A DNA stretch of 41,886 nucleotides from Bigelowiella natans CCMP2755 (GCA_000320545.1 ADNK01001929.1:1-41886); one strand, 5' to 3'; shown: positions 12,576-24,498, counted from the first letter of the stretch. Numbers and translations are program-made. The notes: generated by a model not told the origin, from the sequence alone.

Positions 12576-14119
12576 TCACATTATCACCAATACAAGTACT
12601 ACCTCATTTAAATTGTCCGGAGGATCTTCGTTGAAATGCCTTATGCTATTGAGGAGGCGTTAGTGTTCAACAACAACTATAACAGATCATCATCATCATC
12701 GTCATCATTATTATCATGATCATCATATCTAGCAGCATAGGGTAGCAGCACAGGAAAGTGACGGATTGTGCCCACCACCACCACCACCACCACCACCACC
12801 ACCACCAACCTGAGCGAGTTTACTCAGTGTCTTTCGTTTGTCTTTGTATGCTGCTCGCCATAAAATACCTAATAGTATAAGTATCAGCGATGACATAATA
12901 ATACAATGGACGCATTTATTCTATATTTCTTCGATGCTATTATCTATCGCAGGAGGACTATAAATGAAAATACGAATCGGTGGTAGATCACAAGTAGAGT
13001 CCTCCCTCTTCTTCTTCTTCTTCTTCTTCTTCTCTTGGATTATTACTACTACTACTTCTTACATGGCCAAGATGTCCTCCGCAGTTATTGCACACTATTT
13101 CCAATCCCCCGAGGTCTTGTCGTACTCCAACGTGACTGACGAGGAGGAGGAGCATCATGGTGGTTGTAATGAGCGGCCATCAACATTTTCCAATTGTACA
13201 AAGAATAGGTAGGAGACCAAATTGAACAGTCTATAATTCACCCATTTTGATAAATTTAGGACGTATTATGATGACGATGTACAAATGGTAACGACAACTC
13301 AAAGCAAAGCTGAGACTAGAATTAGAGGAGAGAGCTGCACAGTTTTAGCGCTTTGGCATTATAATCATAATGATAATTGCTCTTATATGTAGTACCATTT
13401 GCTATCAGTGAAATAACACTTATCGAAGGCAACCCATCCTTATTATGATATCCATCAATTGACAACATGCTATCAGTGATAATTATATGCTGGCTGTGAG
13501 CGCAATAGCAATTATCAGATAATCTGTAGCTATGCCCCCTCCTCCTTTATGAGTGTCCAATGTGATACACCGGCCGATTGATATATGTATGTTATTTGTC
13601 AAAAATACGTATTGTGTGTTCTCCCTTTTCTTAAATAAAATGCTGCACGTACACACCTCGATCTGGAAATTTGCTTGCTGCAGAATAGATGGGGTGTTTA
13701 CAGCCTCTGCAGCCAAAGTATCCCTTCTGTGGGAATTTGCGATTATATTCACCTTTTCCTGTGTGAAAAGTGAGCGACATGAGTAGTGATAGTAGTGCCA
13801 AAATAAGGCTATTATTTCTTAAACATACAACACACCACCTACTACCTGATCTTTCGGTTCCTCGTTTCCGCAGGATTTTATACTCATCTTTGGTGAGAAT
13901 CTTACGCCATTCAGAGTCCTTTTTTCGAACTGGATACTTGCTTTTGCGCTTACTCTTCCTAGGAGGCTGGTCATCATCATTAATCTTGAGTCTGGCTTGG
14001 TTTTCATTCACTGCTGTGGATTTGACCGTTGGTGACTGTTTGATTGACAACTTGCCAACTGAAAGAGATGCAGTGCCGGCAGGAGTGCCTTCTGAGCTAT
14101 TCTCTTTTTTCTCTTCCAT
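12576..14119 (-). CDS. msrB: Peptide-methionine (R)-S-oxide reductase MsrB, predicted selenoprotein, 6 exons
   Basis: MsrB (SelR domain) reduces the R epimer of methionine sulfoxide. Exons on the minus strand: 14119-13846, 13758-13657, 13438-13396, 13135-13063, 12868-12810, 12645-12576; all phases agree, about 206 aa. Seen in order: EWRKILTKDEYKILRKRGTE, GEYNRKFPQKGYFGCRGCKH, SAASKFPDRG-WVAFDKCYFT, GGLEIVCNNCGGHLGH, VFYGEQHTKTNERH, then TGA at 12826-12824, then VNSLS-IRHFNED. The two CxxC pairs are the zinc site. Family members read NERHC-VNS here, and this Cys is the catalytic nucleophile; selenoprotein MsrBs have Sec at exactly this position. The frame continues in family-like sequence on both sides of the TGA, so Sec decoding is the best reading. 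The resolving Cys of the CGWP motif is absent (RGWV). The start is uncertain: the ATG at 14119 directly follows an acceptor-like pyrimidine tract, so an upstream exon may exist. Confidence 0.88.
12824..12826 (-). other. In-frame TGA, predicted selenocysteine codon of MsrB
   Basis: On the minus strand the context is CAC-TGA-GTA-AAC-TCG-CTC-AG|GT. It encodes H-U-V-N-S-L followed by a normal AG|GT donor, at the catalytic Cys position of the family. Confidence 0.8.
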
Positions 14120-14508
14120 CTGTACGTGGGAGGAAGAGAACCCTTTCTCTCTATGTCTATCCTCCCCCCCCCTTGTTGTTGTTAGCACTGATGGAAGGTA
14201 GGGGACGGAAGCAAGAAATATGTTTGAATTAAGTTGTTACGAAGATGTGAGTAAATTGCCTTCGTTTTGATAAAGATGTAGCCATATTTTGTTGTCGCAC
14301 ATAAAATATGAGCATATTTCGTTGTCGCACAGATAACTCAGTTGATCATTACTCCCTCCCTCCCCTCCCTTCCACACATAACATCTGCTGGATACTCCAG
14401 CTCAGCCACCGAAGGGGAGGCGAAAATTTGCAAATGGCAAAATTACTGTTTATGTCAAGAACAATCTACAGGCAGTGTGGATTATCATCAAGGACACATA
14501 GCAGCAGC
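14120..14508. other. Gap between divergent MsrB and BluB genes
   Basis: About 390 bp separate the chosen starts, likely holding both promoters and 5' UTRs. The BluB frame is open upstream with further ATGs at 14434 and 14452. Repeated ATATTTTGTTGTCGCACA / ATATTTCGTTGTCGCACA words occur at about 14285 and 14313, a 28-bp spaced direct repeat that could be regulatory. Confidence 0.4.
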
Positions 14509-15496
14509 ATGCGCCATCATTTCATCATCTTTGCGGTCGTAGGCTTGACTTTGCTAGCGGTGACAGCAGAATGGAATCCTTCTAATCAGGCCAAGGCACC
14601 GCTGTCAACCTTAAAAATATATTCCAGCAATAGGCGACTTAGGCCTCGTCCACAGGCATTATTGTCCTCTGTCGCTAATCAAGAACAGTTGGTTATGGGA
14701 AGGGGGGAGAAATATCACCACCATAGCAAAATGATCCGTCGATTGAGGAGGAGGAGGCCATTTATCACAAAAAGTGCAGAAGACAGCGGTGATAATCTAG
14801 AATCAGCACCGAGATTAAATAAAGGTTAGCTATATTTATCATATGCTGTTTCCAGCCAATCAAAGTTTTGATTCACTTTCCATCATGCTACTTTCTTGAT
14901 ATAACTGTAGAGGATAAATCGGCTGAGAAACAACCGTCAACATCATATTATTATCACCAATTTGACGATGTTTTCCGGGAGGAACTTGACCAGCTCTTTA
15001 GATGGAGACGAGATGTGAGGTGAGATCTAATGAAAAGTGATAGTGTTAAGCTATTTATGATGTTACGATGATCATGAGGACAGTGGTGGTGGTCATTGAT
15101 GAGGATGATAGAAAATCATGGGCTACTACATATGCTTTGGATCACTGTAGCGTACGTACGAACGCCAAAGATTTACTCACATTTGCTCAGATAGATAGAA
15201 TTCAGTGTTGTCCTGATCATCGTATTTCATTTGGCTCACCGTTTAATCGTGATACTACCCATTCGTCGTTTCAGAAAATTTAGAACTGATCCTGTGGACC
15301 CAGAGATAATAAACACGGCATTATTTCACGCATTCTCAGCTCCTTCCGGTAATATATAATTAATGGCATATGCATGCTCCTCTCATATTTGTGAATGCCA
15401 TTGTTCTGTCATCATCATCATCATCCATTTTAGTGCTTTTTTACGGTAGTCAATGGTGAGGGAGAGTCGACACACACACACACTCAAACACACACT

Positions 15497-15536
<40 letters not shown>

Positions 15537-15541
15537 ATCAT

Positions 15542-15572
<31 letters not shown>

Positions 15573-15579
15573 AGCAGAC

Positions 15580-15621
<42 letters not shown>

Positions 15622-15864
15622 GGGGGGCGGGGACGAACAAGGTTTGCAGAGATGATTAGAATACGTAGTTAGCAGCCCTAGAGATAGAGTAGTCGCGTAC
15701 GCTTCTTCTTTTTCTTCTTCTTCTTCTTCTTCTTCTTCTTCTTCTTCTTCTACTAGTACTACTACTACTTCTTCTTCTTCTTCTACTTCTACTACTGATA
15801 TAGCGAACATAACAACCATTTCTACTACCACCACTATCACGAAACCGACACCATCTATATTTAT

Positions 15865-15905
<41 letters not shown>

Positions 15906-16134
15906 TGGGGAACAGCCAGCCGTGGCGATATGTAATAGTAGAAGATGAGAGGAAAAAACAAAAAATCATCGAGGTATAATGTGACCATATTGTAAGCAAT
16001 CAATAGACCACCTTGTTTTCTAACCACTCATTCAATAAATCAAACAATCGATCACTATCATCAGAAATGTAGAAATACTCACACACATATATACATTTAC
16101 AATATAAATATTTATGTTTATATATGTATATATA

Positions 16135-16171
<37 letters not shown>

Positions 16172-16192
16172 CTACATATGTTATTGATACTG

Positions 16193-16223
<31 letters not shown>

Positions 16224-16940
16224 CTACGATAAACCTTTCACAGAATTTTAAAGTGGCTAATTCAGAGGCCTTAAATAGTTATTCTGGAGAAAAAAGGGAA
16301 ATATATGCCAAACTTAAATTGAGTGGTCTCCAAGAGGTAGCAGCATCAGTGTATGCGACAAGATGGCTATTTGTTAAAATTTTAGTGCTGATAGAGAGTA
16401 TGAAGAGAGGGGTTAGGCACAGGAGAGATGCAGCATGTAGTTATATTACGTCATCATCATCATCATCACGTCATCATCATCATCATCATCTTAAAATCTC
16501 CTACTACTTTCACTTTTACTTCTACTACTACTACTGCTGCTACTATTATTACTACTACTGCTACTACTACCACCGCTAAGACAACCACATATCCCTAACA
16601 ATATCGAAGCATGCACACAACGATGTGTTTCTGTTGTTTTCCTTTGACTACTGGTTACTATACTTCTAAGATGCTACTCATGCCTCTTAACTTTATCTTA
16701 TATGATGGTGATTACATTTGAATTACTCAGGCGCCTTTAGCTATTGCCGTATTCTGTGAGTCGGACACACCTGTTGGACATGGTAGTTTATTATTACGTA
16801 GCAGTAGTAAGTAAGTACTCTTCGTAAGTAGTTGCAATCATCACAGAGCACATATCATAGTTGTGTAAAGAAGAATAACAAGAATAAAACAACTTATAAT
16901 TCTATTACCTTCTGAAATAATCAATGTTTTTGTTAGCAAT

Positions 16941-16971
<31 letters not shown>

Positions 16972-17662
16972 CCATCATCCTTATCACAAAATATTATACC
17001 AAAAAACTAACATCATAGGTCTAGGAAGACGAACGATGCCAGGCATGCTTGAATATTCAGTAGTAGCGTCAATTCAGCAGGTGGGTACTTGTAGTACTAG
17101 TATTTCCCATATAATGCTGCTGCAGCTTTGAAGGTCTCTTCTTACCGTCGGCTGACATATAATCCCACTCCTCTCTTGCTGTGGCTATAATAACACAGTT
17201 TTGGTTATCTGCTCGTGCTCACGGTGTCGGAGTTGGATGGGTCTCAATATTTAACGAACCTGAAAACTTCTGGAAGGTTATTTGAGGATTATGGATTGAG
17301 GGAGGATGAGTGTTAATGTCTCTTATTCTAGTGTGCTGAATGAATAGTTAGTAATGCTGGCATGATTGGTACCGAGAGGGAAAATGGATAACTGTAGCCT
17401 TACCACTGCTGGTTGTTGCTATTAGATCCTAGATGTTCCCAGCGACTGGAAATTTATAGCGATGTTGAGCGTTGGATATCCGCAACAAGAATCAACGCAG
17501 CCAGGTAATCCGAATTTCCTACACCAATTGTATGATACGATCTTAGAAGCAGCAGTTACAGAAGAATTTGAAGTTGTTCTTCTAAGCAACGTAATTGCAA
17601 ACGAGACTCATCCTTTTATTTTGCACTTGCATTCTCATTTTCCCATTGCATTGTCGTTTTGA
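14509..17662 (+). CDS. bluB: BluB, 5,6-dimethylbenzimidazole synthase, 9 exons
   Basis: BluB is a flavin-destroying enzyme of the nitroreductase fold that turns reduced FMN and oxygen into 5,6-dimethylbenzimidazole, the lower ligand of vitamin B12. Exons: 14509-14824, 14911-15019, 15275-15348, 15906-15973, 16244-16336, 16731-16782, 17019-17080, 17199-17276, 17426-17662; every junction keeps phase, about 362 aa. Family blocks in order: LFRWRRDVRKFRTDPVDPE, HAFSAPSVGNSQPWRYVIV, SYSGEKREIYAKLKLSGLQE, APLAIAVFCESDTPVGHG, LGRRTMPGMLEYSVVASIQQ, FWLSARAHGVGVGWVSIF, ILDVPSDWKFIAMLSVGYP. The first ~130 residues are extra to bacterial BluB and begin MRHHFIIFAVVGLTLLAVTA, a clear signal peptide, so the protein enters the secretory path or, in an alga with a complex plastid, the plastid. 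Introns hold (CA)n, (AT)n and (TCA)n runs. The start at 14509 was chosen for the signal peptide; 14434 is the alternative. Confidence 0.92.
15465..15630. repeat. Compound microsatellite in BluB intron 3
   Basis: Successive (CA)n, (TCA)n, (GCA)n, (GACA)n, (GA)n and a poly-G run within about 165 bp, followed at 15703-15785 by (CTT)n and at about 15869-15902 by (AT)n running up to the next exon. Confidence 0.9.
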
Positions 17663-19440
17663 CGATCAACATCGTACGTAGAACTGGTTCGCTATGGATG
17701 GCAAGAGATGCTGGACAATTCCACATTTTTGCACAGGCGGTGATCGCACAATGCATGCACGCGCGCGAGTTGTCAGAGTGTCACTATAGTGGTAGTGTCA
17801 ACAATGTCCACCTACATGCCATTCCCTGCAAATCCCAGACGACCACATGAATAAATGCACATCATTGAGCATGCAGAGCACGCATGGCAACGCAAAGTTT
17901 GCACACCTCTCAATCCCCAGATCTCATCATGCTAGCATGCTGCTCCAGAACTAGCGTGCAACGTGATCTAGACGATTTCATTCGAATGATGTAGAGCACA
18001 TTTTTGCGACGCGGCACACGCCATCGCATGGCCAGCCACGAGCACTAGAATGCTAGACTAGTAGAGGACAGAGCACTCGCTAGCATGAGGTTCACACTAG
18101 CTAGCTAGGTCGACCATGTGTCATGTGTCCTTCTTGAGCTCCAGAGCTGGGTCTTTGATGTCCTGCGCGGTGGACTGGCAAGACAATGGGGCAGCATGTA
18201 GAGTTCGCTAGTTCGTGAGGAAGCGGGTCCGGCAACGAACAGCGCAACGCTAGCAACGAAGTGGTCTAGCTAGCTAGTCAAGCTAGTGGTGCTGAAAGGA
18301 TTTCCACAATGTGTCCATCTGTACGAGTCTGGGGGTCATTGTGCACACAGTGTGCACTGCTGTGACCAGCTAGCTCACCCTGTCCATTCACTTCTCCAGT
18401 TCTTCTGCTGGCGTGTCGCACTGCTAGACTGACCTGAACGAACGAACGAACAAACGACGGCGCAAGCCATGTGAGTCAATGATTGCTGCGCACTGCAGAC
18501 ACAGTGTGTGTTGCACACGTGTCACATGCATCACACGTGCGTCTGTTGTGCGCAAACTCAAGCTGCACCGTGCTGCATGGCGTGAACGAAAGGACGAACG
18601 AGTGCCAGAGGCTGACAAGTGACTCCGATGGTGGTGCTCGTCATCACAGGCCACTCTGGTGCTGACTAGCTGAGTGAGTGAATGAGTGAGTGAAGTCGTT
18701 CCAATGGTGCAGTTGAGAGGACGATGGGACGTGCCAACTCACCCACACCCTCCCCAATCGACAAGACCAATGCTGGAACGTGGAAGGTTGATCGAGGGCA
18801 ACGAGTGAGGAAGGCCAGAAGGAGAGCTGGAGAGGGAAAAGAAGGATCGAGGAGTTTTCAAAGCAAGGGTTGAGAATGAGTGTTGAGTCTGAGGACCTTG
18901 TGAACTTTTGCAATTTTGATTTTCTTGACGTGCGGTGCGGTCTTCAGCATTGCACTCACTCTGCTGGACCGCGTTTCGTCCAGGCTCTGCTGGTCTGAAT
19001 GAACGAATGAACGAATGAATTTGATGATGACAACATTTCCAAAACATGTCATGGTGTTTGCAAAGTGCGAAACGTGTGCCTCGAGCCAATTCAAGCAAGG
19101 TCCAAACTTGGGCATGGCGCCTTGACAATGCTGCAACACTGAGAGAAGGAAAGAACGCAGTGATGGACCACATGAAAATTGGCAATGGCGTTGCGTCTCA
19201 TGTTCTAGATGTTGCTGGTTCCAAAACCTTGACGTCAGTTGAAAACGGCCTGGGCAACAACCTGAAAGATGGGAACAGTAACCACGAGAAGGTTGCTCCT
19301 CGGCATGAACTGAACAAACGGGAAAATGCTCACACATTGCTAGATTGTCTAGATTGTTGAATTCAATGACGATGTCGCAAGCAGAATTCATCCTTTGTTT
19401 TCGGAATTTCGGTGCAATATAGGAACTCATTCTCCTCCTC
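17663..19440. other. Gene-poor TG/CA-rich island
   Basis: About 1.8 kb unlike the neighbouring genes: rich in TGCA, GCATG, CTAGCTAG and GAACGAAC words, with few microsatellites. Several frames are open on both strands, the longest on the minus strand (19499-18858), but none shows a domain or a phase-consistent exon series. I treat it as non-coding or as decayed repeat. Confidence 0.5.
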
Positions 19441-19448
19441 CGGTGCTC

Positions 19449-19648
19449 GTTACGGAACAACACACTGTTTCCCCCTCCCCCCTCCTTGTGGAACAACACA
19501 GCTAAAAAATTGTTGTTTTTGTTGTTGTTGTTGTTGTTGTTGCACTCTCCTTACGTAACAACACAGCTGAAAAGTTGTTGTTGTTGCCCTCCGCGGGACC
19601 ATCAGACTGTAGTAACGCTAGAGGAATGAGCCTTACGTAACAACACAC
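19449..19648. promoter_or_regulatory. Four-copy (TTACGTA)ACAACACA motif array upstream of receptor gene
   Basis: GGAACAACACA or CGTAACAACACA occurs at about 19454, 19490, 19555 and 19636, three of them preceded by TTACG. Two copies continue as CAGCT(A/G)AAAA...TTGTTG and can fold into AACAA/TTGTT hairpins. The array ends about 95 bp before the receptor start codon. Promoter function is inference from position. Confidence 0.35.
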
Positions 19649-19740
19649 CAACTCGATCAAATACAATACATTCGCTTCAGCAGACTAGACGGTAGTTGTG
19701 GCAACCACCTTCTCTGCACGTGTTTGGGAGCATAGCATTC

Positions 19741-22157
19741 ATGATGTTGTTCATGAGGGTACTCTTCCTTTTCCTGCTCGCCCGCTCTGCAGGTACTAAA
19801 GGACAACATCATTCGAACAACAAAGTCTAGCTAGTTGGATTTTTGTATGATTGGCAAGCCCTCTTTAAACAACTTTTTGATTTGTTCTAATTTGGTAGGC
19901 GGTAACCCGTCTCCCGTAACATCTTCTCCATCACTCTCCCCACAAATCGTAAATCCAACTGCTGCTCCTTCGCCCAGAGACACTGTGATAACACGAACTT
20001 CATCCTTTACATTTTCCATGATGTTTCTCGATCGCGAGCTTGGGTGCTTGGACGGGGACCAGTTCAGCCACTTTCTCTATGCAACAACAACGTCGAGTCA
20101 AGTTGCTCGTATCAATCTTACCGCCGCTTTCCCAATGTTTGAGTCATCTGGGAGGCAGCCGATACAAATTGAAAATGTAACATTCCAGTTAGGAGGAGCA
20201 GGATATGGTAATGTAGATGGGCAGTTGGACATTGCCAAATTTAATGCTCCATCAGATCTTGCATGTTTCGAACCAGACATTGGAAATCCTGTCAGCAGCG
20301 TTAGTTTCCTCTACATAGCAGATACAGGGAATAAGAAAATTCGAATGCTAGACCTGTCGACAGAAGAAGTTACAACGGTTGCTGGCAGTGTTGGTGGTGG
20401 TGGCAGTTTTAGGGACGGATACGGTAGTCGTAACTGGCACTCAACACTGACTATATGAAGATCGATTATTTGTCATCATTACTTCTCACAGTTAATTTAT
20501 AGTTTCGCTATGTTGGTAACCTTGATAGGTACTACCGTTGTTTTCTCTGATCCACGGTCAGTAGCAATATCAAGATCCTACACGCTATACGTCGCTGATA
20601 CCCATCGAATATGTGCAATCAACACTAATCCTAGTGTTTCTCCTCGATATAACGTTACTACTATTACGGGTTCTGCAACCCCCGCCTCAATTGATGGCCC
20701 TTTCTCATCCGCTAAATTTGGACTTCCTATTTCAATTGATGTATTGGATTTTCCACACGGGACCCAACCCTTCCCAGCTGTCGCTAGAACTTTCGTGTAC
20801 GTAATCGATGCCAGCGAATATTCTGTGCGAAAGCTGGATTTTACATCTCAAACTGTCAGTACAGTAGCAGGTAGTAGAATGACTACTAATTTCCAAATAT
20901 GTATCTTCAACCATGTATGATCATCCTCTACACACACGCGGTACTTTATGATTATATTTAGGCAACAGCCATATTTCTGGTTACTTAGACGGTCCTGCAG
21001 TAAGCGCCCAATTTAGAGGCTTGCAGTGTATTTCTCTTGTCCCTAACACAGACCCAGCAATAATATACATCACAGAATCTGAAAATCGTGTCATACGTGC
21101 GATTAATGAGGCCGTTGGAGAAGTGACTACCGCAGCTGGCCTTCAAACCAACACAACAATTCCTCTAGAAGACGGCACCTCTGCAGATGCTACATTTGGT
21201 ACTCCAGTTGGAATCTATTACAGCGGAGGAGGCTCTTCGGATCAAGACTACGCATTTGTAACAGACGCGCATTGGAGAAGTATCCGAATAGTCGCGAAAG
21301 GTGCTCCTCCTACACTTCAACCCTCAATAAATCCTTCGCCAGCACCGACTTCAATATCTCCAACCACATCTCCAGGTAACAGATTGTTTAAATTGTTCGT
21401 CATTGCTACTACTGCTATTACTATTGCTATTACTACTACTACTACTACCCCGTGCATTTTTCAACATTAATTGAAATGCTGTTGTAATTGTTGCCGGCTA
21501 TAGAGAGTGATGCTCCTAGTAATGTTCCCAGCCAAAGTCCAAGTACAACAGTTCCTGTGACTACATCTCCCAGCACCCTTTCCCCGACAATTGATTTTCA
21601 GAGATGTTTGCAAATTCAAGGGCCAAATGAAGGGTGGATCTTCGCTACTTTTTCATATCACTTGACAATGGTGTGTACTCTTACACCCCAAGCTATTTTT
21701 TGGAAGCTTTCTAATCGTACGAGTGGCAGTACAGTAAACGTGAGAGTTGTACATTCTTCTCCAATACCTTCTTTGTTACGTCTGACTTCGAGTAACATAA
21801 CAAATATTGTTGGGATTGGTGGAGGAGTTCTTGGTATATCTGGATGCGCAAACTTCACTTCCAACTCTCCAAGTAGTAGTGTATTGGTTCCAATAATTGT
21901 TTGCCAGAAGATTGAGGTAATACCACTATTACTTACTACATTCAGCATATAAAATACGATAGTTATTATGGGGATTGTAGGACAAAGTTGAGAAGTGAAG
22001 GAAAAAACGAAGAACCAAAGAGCTCCTTATTTTAGCATATCATCGATTCAGTAGTTAGTAGTAGCTTAGCAACAAACACTGTTCGTCCATTATATCGGTA
22101 AGAAGGAGGACATGGATGAATATTCTCTTATTAACGAAAAAGCCGCTGAGAACGTGC

Positions 22158-22195
<38 letters not shown>

Positions 22196-23570
22196 CGATA
22201 TGTATTATTATGAATCATTTATTTATATCACTGTACTATGTAAACTCCTTGTTTTGCTGCTATAAACAACAGGTGTCAATTTCATCGTTACCAGCTCCAA
22301 CAATAACTCTAACTTATCCTGAGCCTTTGCACACGGGGCTATTGTCTACTACTATATTAGCCACGATTTATCATTCAGCACCTCAAAACTTAAGTGTTGC
22401 TCAAAGAGAGCAGTTTAGATACTCTTGGCGTGTTGTTCGTCTGTCAAATGAGAGAAGAATGGGGGCGGTGCTTGTACCTACTGCGACAACGGGAATAATA
22501 TCAAGCAATACGACTACTTTATACCTCCCAAGAGGATTCCTTGAGCCAGAAGAAACATATTCTTTTACCTTTCAAGCTGATCTCAGTAGTGCATACGTCT
22601 CGTCGAGCAGCTCGAGAAGTGGAATCTTTTCAGTAACATCCCGAAATATCACATCTTTGACACCGTCTATCGAGGCTAAGATTGTAGGAGGGTATATCAT
22701 CATGTATGCATGCATGCATGACGGAAAACATAAGACTACCACGATGACGACTACAGATTCACTCTTTCCTATCAATGATTTTCTTAATAATAACATAATA
22801 GCATAGACGCTGCACATCTTCTTTCCCGTGATTGCTATTCTAACATAAACAATAATATAGAGAATAATTATAACCCATATCGTACTAGCTGGTGTACAAA
22901 GCTATGCTATTCTTCCCATCTCTCCTATTTCTATCCAATTTCTCATTTATTGCTACACTACTACTATGGGTTGTTTTAGGTCCCAACGAGATGTACAATT
23001 TGGAGCATCACCTTTTATTCTAGACGCTAGTGACTCAATGGATTTAGCTAATGCTCCTGGGGGTACCAAGAACTTTTCTTGGACATGCGAACAACATCTT
23101 AATGTGACAGGAGGAAATTTTATCCACCCTCCTCCCTCTTGTGGAAGTAACTTTACAGAGGGGGGGGGAGCAGCGAAAGGAGTTAGTTCCAGTGTTTTGG
23201 TTGTCAACCCTCTTGAGCTTATCACTGGTAGCAATAGAATCGACGCTGTAGCATCTGGAGAAGCACAATACAAATTCACAGTGAATGTAAGTGTATTATC
23301 AAATGGTGGAACATTGTACCGTTTTGCCATAGCCTCTGTCCTTGTGACAGTAAGACCTGCAAATGTACCTTCTCTCACTCTAACCGTTGGGAATACATCT
23401 ATTTCAAAAACGTCTACTACAACACTAACAGCCAACGCGATTTCAGCTGAGTCCCCGCATTCATCCCTGACGTAATCATCAAAATTCAATGATGCTGATG
23501 ATGATAATGATTGTGGTGGTAGTGGCAGTGGTGGATAATAACGGCGTCATTAGAGCTGCTATTTAATAAC

Positions 23571-23605
<35 letters not shown>

Positions 23606-24411
23606 CACATACTATAGGTATTCATGGTCTTATTATCAATCTTCAAGTTCTTCTTCTATATCCATGCAAAACAGCAGCAGCAGCAGCAGTAGTAGGAGCT
23701 CAATCACAACAATCCCAACCGAAACTAGGGAATCTCTAATATTCAGCCCTTTGCAACTTGGTCCTTTGAATTCTGGCTACTATGTAATCAAAGTAGATGT
23801 GATCGATGATCAAACGTTTGCCGTCTCTTCTGCGAGCGTATTAGTTTTAGTTACTTCCCCTCCTCTTATCACGACATTCTCCATGCTATCAACAACTGGA
23901 GATCCATCATCTTCCAGCGAAGGAATAGCCTTTTCTGAGATTTTCACATCTTCTATCGTAGCACAAAGCAGCTTCCTACCTCTCCAATATCGATTTGGAT
24001 ACAACACCACAGCTGCTGCAATAACTTTCTTGAATAGTTTCTCTCCTTCTTCGAGTTTGTCATTCACTCTCCCAGAGGCTCTGCAATTGAACGTTTATGC
24101 TGCGGTGATGGATTCTGTTGGAGGCGTATCTGAAGCTTTCTCAAATAATCAACTTCACATCTCTGTAGGACTTATGTAACTTCGCTTACTAATCGATTTA
24201 TGGTGTACCATGTTCTTCCACCACCTGCACGATGTACTTAAAACATGTTGTACAAACACGCACTCCTAATTATATACAAAATGGTAACAATTGGTATGAT
24301 AATAATAACACTATAAGATACCATGATGATGAGGAGGAGAGGGAGGAGATAGAGGATCATGGTTAATGAATTTGCCCAGTTTATTCATATGAGTTTTTAT
24401 CGAATCTCTGA

Positions 24412-24452
<41 letters not shown>

Positions 24453-24457
24453 TTATC

Positions 24458-24498
<41 letters not shown>

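Noticed and set aside
12264-12663. Open frames across the 63-bp repeat (repeated CKFTSNEEVYPKF or similar) and a possible CRISPR-like array
   Set aside because: The repeats are head-to-tail with no unique spacers, in a eukaryote, and the frames arise only because 63 is divisible by three.
13174-13185. Minus-strand TGT-TGA-TGG-CCG, resembling an MsrB C-U-W-P motif with a second Sec codon
   Set aside because: It lacks an upstream acceptor in the right place, and a separate phase-matched exon (13438-13396) supplies the WVAFDKCY segment. The real exon 4 begins after the CTCCTCGTCAG acceptor at 13136.
14120-14188. Upstream extension of MsrB to 14188
   Set aside because: It begins at GTG, not ATG, and the acceptor-like tract at about 14120 suggests intron or UTR.
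18858-19499. 213-residue open frame on the minus strand in the 17.7-19.4 kb island
   Set aside because: No domain, no signal, Cys/His/Ser-rich composition typical of translating TG/CA-rich DNA, and competing open frames on both strands overlap it.
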